Positions 23,620 to 32,826 of a stretch of 60,000 nucleotides of DNA are shown piece after piece (the first letter of the stretch is position 1; every line of letters begins with the position of its first letter). The notes beneath the pieces are model-generated. The model worked only from the letters and a program-made list of their open reading frames with translations, was not told where the DNA came from and ran no database searches. The DNA comes from Takakia lepidozioides (taxonomy: Eukaryota > Streptophyta > Takakiopsida > Takakiales > Takakiaceae). The position numbers were made by a program, and so were the translations under genes. Location of the stretch: contig CM060732.1 of NCBI GenBank assembly GCA_030704615.1, forward strand, positions 59,503,053-59,563,052, written 5' to 3'.

Positions 23620-25501
23620 TCCATCGGAGCTCAATCTGTCACTCACAGAGTATTCATTGTGTGCAGAGCAAAAGAAAAAGGAAATCCGAGGGGGAAGATT
23701 TGGCCGCGTCAGAAGGTGAAGGTGAGGAAGACTCATTGGAGGGACACTATGAAGACAAGGCCGAGGAAATAATGGGTGGGCAAAAAGTGAACTCGTCGAA
23801 GGTGATTCTGTCGATGGAGGTTCCCGGCGGAAACCTGGTCATTCCGCTGTGCAGGATGATCTCCATGCCCGCTGTTCGACCGGCATTGAGGAATGATATA
23901 ACGAAGTTGAAGAACGACTTTGTTCACGGATATGTCAAGGGATCAGCAGTGTTCTACGTATCCACTATGAACACGAAAGGAGAGGAGTGTCTTGTAACAG
24001 AGGACATTGAGCAAAGTTGGGATGCATGCTGGCGGGATGTAAACAGGGAGTTCGAGTTTAAGCTGTCCAAAAAGGCCTCCACAAAAGCATTCATGGGAAA
24101 GATGTTTTTTGTCTGGGATGGGAACCACAGACTGCTTGCCTGGATGGATTACATTTCAAGCTTGCACTCGGACGAGATCGAATGGCACTGGAGCGTGGTT
24201 TCCATGGTTCTCAATCACAAAGGACGTGTCACGCAGCTCTTGACAGCCATGCACGACATAAACAAGTAAGTTTCCAACTTTGTGTCTGTTCCGCGTTTCG
24301 ACAATTTGAAATCATCTTATGAGTTGAAGGTTTTTCCAGGTCCAATGAAACATCTCATGTGACGACCAATCTGTGCCACACTCTATTCCGCATCTAGAAG
24401 GTAGGGCTGATGCCACTGGAGTCATTCACGAACGTGCTCAGTCCTCAGCAGATGAAGAGGTGTGCTGAGAAGAAGACAAGCACATGGTACAGCTTGACAA
24501 GGGAGGCTTTTCTTGACTACATGTACACTGTAAGCTTCTTGACACGTGTTTGCCTGTTGTTACTGCAAATTTTGTGAAGAAACACCAGTGTTTGATTTTT
24601 TTTACCTGTAATGTATGCAGCAAGAAATAGCAGAAACTGGTTTGAAGGCGAAAGCAAAGTACTATGATTCCCACACAGAAGAGCAGCGGTCTGCAACTGG
24701 GCTTGAGGACATGATGAAGTTCGAGATGAATAATCAAAGGAAGAACCTCATGAGTGCATTCGACAAACAAATCCGGATAGCAGATCCAGGTCTTGGCACG
24801 GAATTTCTGGAGCAGGTGAAAGCACACTATGACAAGTATGGCTCCAAGCCAGAAATGACTCAAGAGAAACTACATCGCCTTTCCATTTCAATGGTGGACA
24901 ATGCAACCAAAATCAGGTGGTTGGAGATATGGAATTCGGATCCTCTTGTGAGAGACACGAACATGTTCCCAACTCTAGAGAGGGACCCGAAGACACAAGC
25001 AATAAAAGTTGTTAGCGACCACACATTCGACCAGTGGCTACACAAAGCCACATTCTGGAGCCAGGTAAGGTTTCCACCAAACCATTTTCAGACATTTGTG
25101 TTGCTCCGTAACCTCTCCCAAATTCTCATGAGCTTTCTTGTTGCAGTTGGAAAAACGTGCAGTGGCTGCACTTGCTGAGTCGATGGCAGACTATAAAATC
25201 CAGATGGCTTGCCCCCGGATCACACTGGAGGCCTACATCAGGAGATGGAAGCTCGCTATCTGGAAAAACTGCTTCTTCAGGGAGTTTGAGAAAGACAAAG
25301 GAATCTCCAGGTCGTACGAATTCAAAAACCAGTACAACAGCGAGCAAGCAATGAAACGAGTGTTGTACAGGTGTGACCTCCTTGAATCAAATTTGGTACT
25401 TGAAGGGTATGTTTCTGCATTCTTGTGTTGTTCTTTCCATAAAGAATTGCGAATTTGCAGGGCTTTGAGGGATCTCTGAGGGCTCTGCATGTGCAGTCGA
25501 G

Positions 25502-26125
25502 CAACATTGCGTTAACGCAAGGTTGTATCCCATTGTCCCGGTTTCAGTTACCTATACCAGGGTATCCCATAATGCCGTTTTTCTGCATGTGAAAGGGGAT
25601 AAACTGACAGGAAAATCAGCCTTGCGTCAACGCAAGGTTGATGAAGTGGCAGGCTATGTAGCTTTTCCTGTGGTTTTGGGTAGTTCAAATCCAGTTCCAA
25701 TGCTGCCAAGATGAACATAAGACTGTTTGGAGTCTGTTTGAAATGCTATTTACAGCTTTCACTGTACCAACAAACAGACTTGTGTTGACGCAACGTTGTT
25801 TGGCGGTATGGATTGCTGGAAATGTCCCGCAGCAATCTCCCGATTTCCATACAATTGTAGGAAACTTATGATTATCAGATACCATTGACATGTGTTTCAA
25901 CAGAGGATTTCAACATTGCGCCAACGCAATGTTGAATATCCACACCAGTACATAGTCACATGGTAGTTTTCAAGTAGTGTTTTCCATTTCCTCTGTGAAT
26001 GAAAACAACCTTGCTTTGAAGCAATGTTGAATTGCGCTTGTCAGTCGTTGTCTCTATCAATACAACATTATCATTTGGTGTTTCCCATTTTTGCTCAAAT
26101 CAACATTGCGTCAACGCAAGGTTGA
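25502..26125. repeat. Palindrome cluster 3 (six units), intron before the WYLDLP exon
   Basis: Units at 25502-25525, 25616-25641, 25776-25799, 25910-25935, 26006-26029 and 26100-26125. Arms alternate between CAACCTTGCG and CAACATTGCG types. At 25910 both arms changed together (ATTGCG with CGCAAT), and at 26006 the centre is TGCTTTGAAGCA, still symmetrical. The cluster fills the intron 25407-26248 and ends 124 bp before the exon. Confidence 0.9.
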
Positions 26126-28370
26126 TTCGGGATTGCAAAAGTTCATTTATGAGTGTTGCCTTCCTGCATTTCAATATCTTTTTCCGGATGTGTGTTCTTT
26201 TTCATTTTCAGATCGAATGACTGTCTGGGTTTTTGGTGTGTGATTCAGGTATATGTATCATATCCTCATACCGGGAAAGTACCTTAGCGATGACCCAGAC
26301 TTCATCTATTCGTGGGCTGACCCCTCCAATGACAAGACAATGTACACGGCTGGTATTGCCAGAGACTGGAGCAGGGTGCACTTCAGAGACTGTGGGTGGT
26401 ACCTCGACCTGCCAAAACAGGACACACCATTCGATGAAGTTGTTTTGAGAAACCTGAACGACAATGCCGCAGCAATTGCCCCATTGGCTGACAAAGACAT
26501 CCAGGACAGAATCATTTCTGCTCTGGCTGCAAAAGAGCCCGAGAAAACTGCTACTCCAAAACGAAAGGGGAAGATTGTCGGGGATCCGAAGTGCAGCTCC
26601 GCAAGGACAGGGACCGTCAGAGGTTCCTGAAAGACAGCCTTCTCCCACAAGGAGGGATAGGAGAACATCAAAGCCGAGGGAGCAAGTTTTCGAGGCGAGA
26701 GAACATCCCTCCAGGGTTTTGGGCCAGTTCAATCGTAAGGTGCTGAATGAAAGTTTTCTTGCAATGATGGAGTCCAGGAAGTCCACATTCGAAGGGGTGC
26801 CCTCGAAATCATGGGACATGCTTGTTTCGTTCCTCACTCAGGTAAGCACTTATGTCTAAACTGCTGTATGAATAATTGTGTTTTAGCAACTTGTTGTGGC
26901 TTGTCCAGGGGATTGATCTCCTGTTAGATTTGGATTGGGCTTCTTACACTGTCTCCTGTTTTTTGCTGTAGGTCACAAAAAGTCCGGAATGGGTGAATGG
27001 AGTTTAACAGGCATACGCGACTGACCTTGTGGTGCTGGACATTCCTGACGGTTTTCCTGTCCCTGATGTGTTCCCTTCCAATTCGACCCCGACTTGGAAC
27101 AAATCGGATTCTCGTTACTGGCAGTGGGCTTTCTCGTTCAGCAACAAATTCCTTTCGGACTCGGGGGCTCTTCTTCTCATGCAGTCAAAGGACATGTCGG
27201 CTCGAAGAACTCTTTTCAGCTACATGAAAGCTTCCGGGTTTCGTGTCATCAAAACTTGGACATGCATCAATACTCTGCCTCTTACGAAGGGCGAGTTCCC
27301 GGGGCAGAAAGTGAGTTGGTTCCTTTCAATTGATGTTTCGTGGTTTTTCGGTAAATCAAAATGGTGGGTTATGTCTTCTGTCTCATGCTCTCTTCGTGAT
27401 TATTGACAGACACAGGTGTTCGAAGCTTTGTGCCTGGTGAGGCAGAAGGACACTCTTCCTCCTGGTGTTGTTGAGTTTCAGTTGAGGGACCTTGCAGCTC
27501 ACATTGACCCCACCTGCGAGCCTGTGGAGGATGATGTTATCTTCAATTACGTCGACTCGGGTCGAACTATGAAAAGGTCGATTGGTGTCCCTTGGAGAGG
27601 TGCACGGGAGAAATCTCCAGCTTTCATGCAGACTTTGGTAGAGACATGCAGCCGTCATGGTGGACGAGTGGTTGACTTGTCTATGGGCACAGGTGGGGCC
27701 CTTCACATTGTGTTTGACATATGGGCAGTGACCTTAGGGAAACCCTGTTTTTATTTCTCATTCTTCTTGGATTTGCAGGAGCATGTTTTCATGCTTGCAA
27801 GAGCGCCGGAAGGCACTTCTTCGGCATGGAAGCTGATACGGAGCTCTTCTCAAGCGAGCTTCGTCAGCTTGAGTCGGGCACTACTTCTGCCCCATCCACA
27901 GAGGGACTTCTGGAGGAGCCCGAAGCGCCTGACGAGGATCTGGACGTGGACTCCGATTTTGAGTGTGAGTAAGTCTTCTGTAGTCGTGCAAAATATGTTG
28001 CATTTCCTTGTGTCGTTCCCGTTCGACAAATAGTGGCTTACATTGTCTATATCTGGATGTTAACATCTACCACCATTCCTCTTCTTGCTTTTCAGAGTTC
28101 GGCACCAATCATCGAATCAGCAGACACCTTTCGGTTTCCAAGGATACTACATGTCCCCGAGTCCCCCTAGATCCAACCGCTTGTCGGTTTACGCGGAAGC
28201 TTGCTCACGGGTGTTATCCGAACAAACACTGTATTCGCATCTCCATGAAGGTCGTGGAAAAAAAAAACGTCATGGATGTGCTGCTGTATTCATAGATGAT
28301 ATTGCTGTAAACTCTGGAAGTGGTTCCTCTGAAACCTCCAATATTTCTTTAGGTTCAAGTACCGAGGCTC

Positions 28371-28376
28371 AATAAA
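28371..28376 (+). terminator. Polyadenylation signal AATAAA of copy A
   Basis: AATAAA overlaps the stop codon of the cargo gene. A second signal further downstream cannot be excluded. Confidence 0.35.
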
Positions 28377-28692
28377 TTGTGTTTTGGTTTTGCTTCCATC
28401 CCCAAACTGTTTTTCAAGTTCTTTGCGCGTTCCCGTAAGTACAGTTAGGGATTGCCTAGGGTAGGTCTTCGGATTGCGGAATTGAAAAATGTTTGTGTGT
28501 TGGAATGAATGTACTGCTTTGCCAAAAAAAAATGTTTGCTTTTAATATTCAGTTCTCTAGTGGGCGATCTCCTCATTCCAAAGTCATGACCTCAATCATA
28601 ATTCATCCGCAAACCTGCCATTGTTCTCGGCCACAAAAAATATTCATGTGGGGGCAATGAAGAGGGATAAAAAATTAGGACATAGGCGACAG

Positions 28693-28809
28693 CTGATCCG
28701 CGGTAATAGGGGGGGGGGGGCACGGAAATAGGGCCTGAACACGTGGATGCTTGCTGACGTGGTGTGAGCCTAGCCAGGCTCACGCGGCCAGGCTCACCCG
28801 CAAGCATTC
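28693..28809 (-). repeat. Right MULE terminus
   Basis: Contains the subterminal motif gatccgcggtaatagg (28695-28710), a run of about 12 G, and the 13-mer cacggaaataggg (28721-28733) also found inverted beyond copy B. A near-palindrome at 28764-28783 has GTGAGCCTAG and CAGGCTCAC arms. The reverse complement of the last 50 bases aligns imperfectly with the left end. Confidence 0.75.
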
Positions 28810-28871
28810 CCCCCTTGTTCCAGTGCATAGAAGGGTGGACTGGGACCCCCGGGCCCTTCCCGCAATGCTAA
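28810..28871 (+). pseudogene. PAL: Separated PAL C-terminal codons
   Basis: The right copy of the target duplication (28810-28821) is followed in the PAL frame by codons for QCIEGWTGTPGPFPQC and TAA at 28869-28871. This is a normal PAL C-terminus, displaced 10.9 kb from the rest of the gene by the MULE. The PAL 3' untranslated region should follow it. Confidence 0.9.
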
Positions 28872-29590
28872 TACTAGGAATTTAATTGAACTGTCCAGAA
28901 TATAAGTTCACTTACTCAAGAGTGCTTGCTAAAAACCCTGGGGCAAGAGGAATTACTTAGTTATAGTTCAACCCACCAGAGGCCCAAGTGCGACCTCCAA
29001 TGTTCAACAATGTCATCTAAGTCCAAGTGCAATCCCCTATGTATCCAAAGACCCCCCTTGTTTGGGAGATCTAGGGTAGCATGTGCCAGTGGCCCATGTG
29101 TGAAGAATTGAAATCTAACCGAAGTGCAATCTCCTATGTATCCAAGTGCTTCTCCCATGTAGAGGCCCAAATGCGACCTCCAGTGTCCAATGTCCAATGT
29201 CCTTGAATGTATCGGAGACCCTACACTTTGAGAGATCTCCATGTCATTGTTCCAACAAAGCCCACTTTGCTATTTTTGCAATCTCCCCTGTCAAAGCTTC
29301 ATACATCGATATATCCACTTGGCTATTTTTTGCGAATTTCCAGCGACCAAAAGTACTTGAAATTCCAACTCTCCCACATGAAGGGCGAATCATTGCTCCA
29401 GGAAAGCCCACTTTGCTATTTTTCTCGAATTTCCAACGACCAAAAGCACTTGAAATTCCACATCTCCCACACCGCTGGTCCAAAAATCATGAGACCAAGC
29501 CGGTGCACCCCTCCTTTCCAACGACGAGGGCTTTCCAACGACACCAACCACCCCCGCTGGAGCCCCGCGGTTTGGGAGATCTCAACGACA
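28872..29590. repeat. Dispersed and tandem repeats beyond PAL
   Basis: The block 28981-29103 recurs at 36222-36335, sharing gtccaagtgcaatcccc and gtttgggagatctagg words. At about 29315-29400 and 29407-29490 a unit of about 92 bp is tandemly duplicated, with the shared word cgaatttcca(a/g)cgaccaaaag. No gene is seen. Confidence 0.6.
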
Positions 29591-29593
29591 CTA

Positions 29594-29622
29594 CAAAACA
29601 AAACAAAACAAAACAAAACAAA
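29594..29622 (+). repeat. (AAAAC)n microsatellite
   Basis: About five perfect aaaac units. Confidence 0.85.
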
Positions 29623-31132
29623 CGTCTCGCTTCATATATTGATTGTAAGTGTACTTACAATGTAACAATGCAACGAACATATACATCTCAGAAAAACATT
29701 AATAACAAAGTTTAAGATGAACAAGTAGAGCAAAACATGTTTGAAAGAAAAACTAATCACAACTAGGATGGTGGCAATGTGAACATGACTCCTTCTATAC
29801 AGAAAAAGATCTTGGTAATGGTCAGTCCACTCACCTCTCGAAATGGAATCATGACCTAAAAAGACAATTACCGTTAGCAGCATATTCATCACCTCCCAGA
29901 CCTTGGGCAACCACGAGAGAATTTGAGCTAAGAGAGATATGGGGAAATCAATAATCTAGCATTCAATGTAGTATCAAAGTAGGACCCAATTTGTTGCGAG
30001 CAGACAATGAGTAGCCAAAATTCAAATGTGAGTTTCTAGTCCTCAGATGATCTTCATCAAGTTTGTTCAAATTTTACAACATCACAATCTTTGTGAAGGA
30101 CTGAATCATCTTAGTTTTTGCAATACATAACCTTTTTAGCTTAAGTTTATAGATTAAGCTATAGAATTTTGAGATCAAAAGTCTTAAAATAATGTATATC
30201 TATAATTGATTCTTGAAACTAATATACAAAATCTCTCAAATATTTTAGGATTAAATCTTAACTTTAACTTTAACTTTTGTTTTAAACCCCCCAAAAAAAT
30301 CCATAATTTCTAAACTAAACTTTATCGTAATTATAATATGGTTCCATTCTTAGTTTGAAATGAGAACAAAAATAATCATCTCAGCATTCTTGGTTCTATT
30401 AGGTTTAGGAACAAATTTATAAAAGAGTAGAAAAATATGATGACTCTCTATGATTGATTTAGTAGAGAATGAAAAATGATTATTTTAAATGACGCATCGT
30501 ATTTGCAAAGTAACTAAGTCATGAGTAGAATTGAGAGCAATTCATCCAATGCATTAGTAGACATGGAGTTTTTGAAACATCCCATTCATCGTGTCCGTGC
30601 TTTGTTTCGTTATTATCTGAAACATGTTAAATTGAATAATATCGTTAAAATGAATGTACACATGTGACCTTTCATACATTTGTATTGAAGCTATCCATGA
30701 TGGTTTCCTAGTCTTGCAGTTGGCATTGTAGTATCTAACAATCATCGGCAAAGGATACAATGCCCACTTCCACATACCCTTTTGACACGAAACGTTCTTG
30801 CACCCCTTCCAAATCCTACTCGCCTACCAAAGCTACATCAGTCATGAAAAGGAACATTACATGCTTATAACGACTTATAATACTCGTTATGACTAGAGGC
30901 CAAAACGACTCGCACAATATTCTGCACATGCGTGCCAAATCACCAGCATTGTTAACATTACGACTGTATTTTTGAAGTCATACAGTGGCAGGTTTCTATT
31001 GTAGTAGACCTAGTCGAGTTCAAAGCTCTCCAAGGTGTGTTTGAAAATCCTAGAAATTCTTACAAATCACAACCTTATTCTCCAATTTTTTTGTTGAGCT
31101 CAAGGACGTGCCTGATGAGTAACAGTTGGGAC
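29623..31132. other. AT-rich interval without a recognised gene
   Basis: Low-complexity AT-rich sequence with only short open frames; no family motif or repeat structure was noticed. Confidence 0.5.
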
Positions 31133-31421
31133 CAATTATGTTGTACTGGTGACATGTCCATTATCATGTTATGGAAATCATGTCCATTTTCAACAGAACA
31201 TTGTTGTACTGGTATGATTTCTATTATGTTGTACTGGTATGTTCCGCTAGCTATTGTGGCTGGTATGATATCAGTTTGGGTATGTTTGGAGCCCTAAACC
31301 CTAAGTTCTACACACACCCGAGGTATAGGCTATATGACACACCAGTCGGGTTGGTTCTGGCATACCTTACCTATACCCTTGCACATACCCCAGCCGACTG
31401 ACACATACCAAAACAACACTG
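31133..31421. mobile_element. hAT-type MITE, 289 bp
   Basis: Exact 8-bp flanks gttgggac at 31125-31132 and 31422-31429. The right end CAACACTG matches the hAT terminus, and the left end is more diverged (CAATTATGTTG). It shares ttgtactggtatg words with the other two copies. Probably a shortened member of the family. Confidence 0.7.
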
Positions 31422-31429
31422 GTTGGGAC

Positions 31430-32199
31430 TCCCTCTCAAATATGTGAGTAATCAAATAATTTAAAAAGTCATCCATTTGGTTTTTGAGGTCATAGTAGAA
31501 GGATTTCGAAAAGCAAAAACAAGGCACAATTCAGTTTTTAGAACTGTACGGCCCAATATTGTAACATTTGACTTGGAACAAATGTTCTTGATTTGATTGG
31601 TTATTCGATTCCAAAGGATGTGCGCCCCAATGATGGCAATAATATTAATGGATATATCTGTTCAGTTTGTTCCAAGAAAAATCTTTTGAACTCATGTGTA
31701 TCAAGCAATAAACTTTGGAAGATAATTCTTCATCTCTCTTGTTGTTCACAAAGAGAGCTAAATGGATGACGAGTAGAGGATCATTTGTTCCTAGTTGATC
31801 CAGCTTGGAAATCTAGATCTATTTTTTTCTTCACAACTCCACTACAAATGTACCTCAGTTGAGCCTTTGGAAGAGGAATACATAGTGGTCGCCCTTTGAG
31901 CATTTATATTCACCTAGGTCGGAGCTAGTTTTGACTTGAAGCACCAAAATTGGAACCAAGGACCTCATGTTGTAGCTCAAACCACAGGGGGGCCATCAAT
32001 ACATGAGCAACAACAATAAAATCAGAAGCTGGAGATCTACCAGCAGGTTAAGTGCAAAAGAGTTTATCGAATGTATATATTTGTAAGATTTTAGGGAATG
32101 ACGACGGGAGACGTCCGAAGATCTCCCGTAGAGAAAAAAAAAAAAAAAAAAAACATCTCGAAGAAGTGTCATGGGTGCATTGGCATCTCGACACTATTG
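31430..32199. other. Interval without a gene; A20 tract
   Basis: AT-rich, no coding motif. A run of about 20 A lies near 32134-32153, close to the 3' end of the BAH-PHD gene but in the wrong orientation to be its poly(A) tail. Confidence 0.5.
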
Positions 32200-32826
32200 C
32201 TACCTTCGACGACGTCGGCTATTAGATGTCAAAATACATTGTAGGCATTTCCAACTTACTGCGCTACGCTGAGCGTCAGTGACGCCCATGCAAATAATGT
32301 GGAACCATTTATGGCAACCATCACATTGAATCATCTCAAGATCTGGATTCTCGGGCACCTTGCAGATACAAACAATGGAAATGGGAGGAAAATTATCATG
32401 AGAGTAATCGCCTGTATTTGGGTCGTATGACATACGGCAAAAGTAGTCCCTTATATATCCTTCTCGTGTCTCAGCCCATGGCAAAGCACAATATTCTGCA
32501 TAGGTGTGGATGTTGCATTTACCCTCTATGCTAGCCATAAGTTGTTCAGATCTTTCATTTGTAGAAAAAACCTCACTCTCACTATGATGGGATTCTTTCC
32601 CACGAAGTGTGTCGTAAGGCGTGTAGTACCAACGTACCTGCATCATTTCTACCTCCGTATATCGGTGTGTTATTTCTTTGTACATTCTCTCGATAACACA
32701 TACGTACATAGTGTCTCCATGTGCAGGCCACAATATGACGTTGTCACCATTGTGGACAACATCACCGTTACGCAGTGTGTAAGAAGTATGAAACCATCTT
32801 GTTCTGGGCCGAGGGAGTCCTGCCAT
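32200..32826 (-). CDS. BAH-PHD chromatin reader, EBS/SHL family
   Basis: Intact 208-residue protein starting at the ATG complementary to 32824-32826. Residues about 18-138 form a BAH domain (GDNVILWP, YVCVIERM, VRWYYTPYDTLRG, IEGKCNIHTYAEY). Residues 153-197 are a C4HC3 PHD finger (C153, C155, C168, C171, H176, C179, C194, C197) with the aromatic CHKWFH block. In Arabidopsis EBS and SHL these domains read H3K27me3 and H3K4 methylation and restrain flowering and developmental genes. Length and order match the family. The C-terminus is five arginines. There is no intron, unlike the Arabidopsis genes, so this may be a retrocopy or a lineage with lost introns. It is the only apparently intact protein gene in the window besides the transposase. 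Confidence 0.85.
   Translation of the reverse strand: MAGLPRPRTRWFHTSYTLRNGDVVHNGDNVILWPAHGDTMYVCVIERMYKEITHRYTEVEMMQVRWYYTPYDTLRGKESHHSESEVFSTNERSEQLMASIEGKCNIHTYAEYCALPWAETREGYIRDYFCRMSYDPNTGDYSHDNFPPISIVCICKVPENPDLEMIQCDGCHKWFHIICMGVTDAQRSAVSWKCLQCILTSNSRRRRR

Larger units (their letters stand above)
22755..28375 (+). pseudogene. Copy A: ParB-like plus amino-methyltransferase-like cargo gene
   Basis: Exons fixed by splice sites and phase: 23667-24265, 24340-24529, 24621-25064, 25147-25406, 26249-26841, 26972-27310, 27410-27692, 27779-27968 and 28096-28375; a first exon around 22755-23040 is likely. The first secure exon has a basic SKRKRK stretch and a ParB/sulfiredoxin-like domain with the signature DGNHRLLAW (24117-24143). 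A helical middle region and the WYLDLP exon follow. The methyltransferase fold has LDIPDG (27035-27052) in place of DPPY, and SPAFMQTLVETC with VVDLSMGTG split by an intron from FFGMEAD (motif I). Motif IV before motif I is the beta-class order. Lesions are TAG at 24395-24397, a frame change at about 26560-26620 and TAA at 27005-27007. ParB-methylase fusions are known in phages and bacteria; the nuclear role here is unknown. Confidence 0.75.
17881..28809. mobile_element. Complete Mutator-like element, 10.9 kb, with methyltransferase-like cargo
   Basis: The element is bounded by exact 12-bp direct repeats, and joining its flanks restores the PAL frame and C-terminus. The ends are imperfect inverted repeats built from GTGAGC/GCTCAC words. 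Inside, a DDE transposase with a SWIM zinc finger is read leftward (18529-21873). A multi-exon ParB/methyltransferase-like gene is read rightward (about 22.75-28.38 kb). Three clusters of palindromes lie at 18121-18346, 23094-23619 and 25502-26125. The exact target duplication suggests a recent insertion. The cargo has stops and a frame change, so this copy may move by its transposase while its cargo is decaying. Confidence 0.85.

Noticed and set aside
23094-26125. CRISPR-like array of palindromic repeats
   Set aside because: The setting is a plant nuclear genome, spacing varies from about 90 to over 1800 bp, repeats are not identical and there are no cas genes.
24395-27007. Reassigned stop codons, because TAG and TAA interrupt otherwise good exons
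   Set aside because: PAL and the BAH-PHD gene use TAA and TAG as real stops, and there is also a frame change in copy A, so decay is the simpler reading.
32134-32153. Poly(A) tail of a BAH-PHD retrocopy
   Set aside because: The A run is on the plus strand while the gene is on the minus strand, so the tail would be in the wrong orientation.
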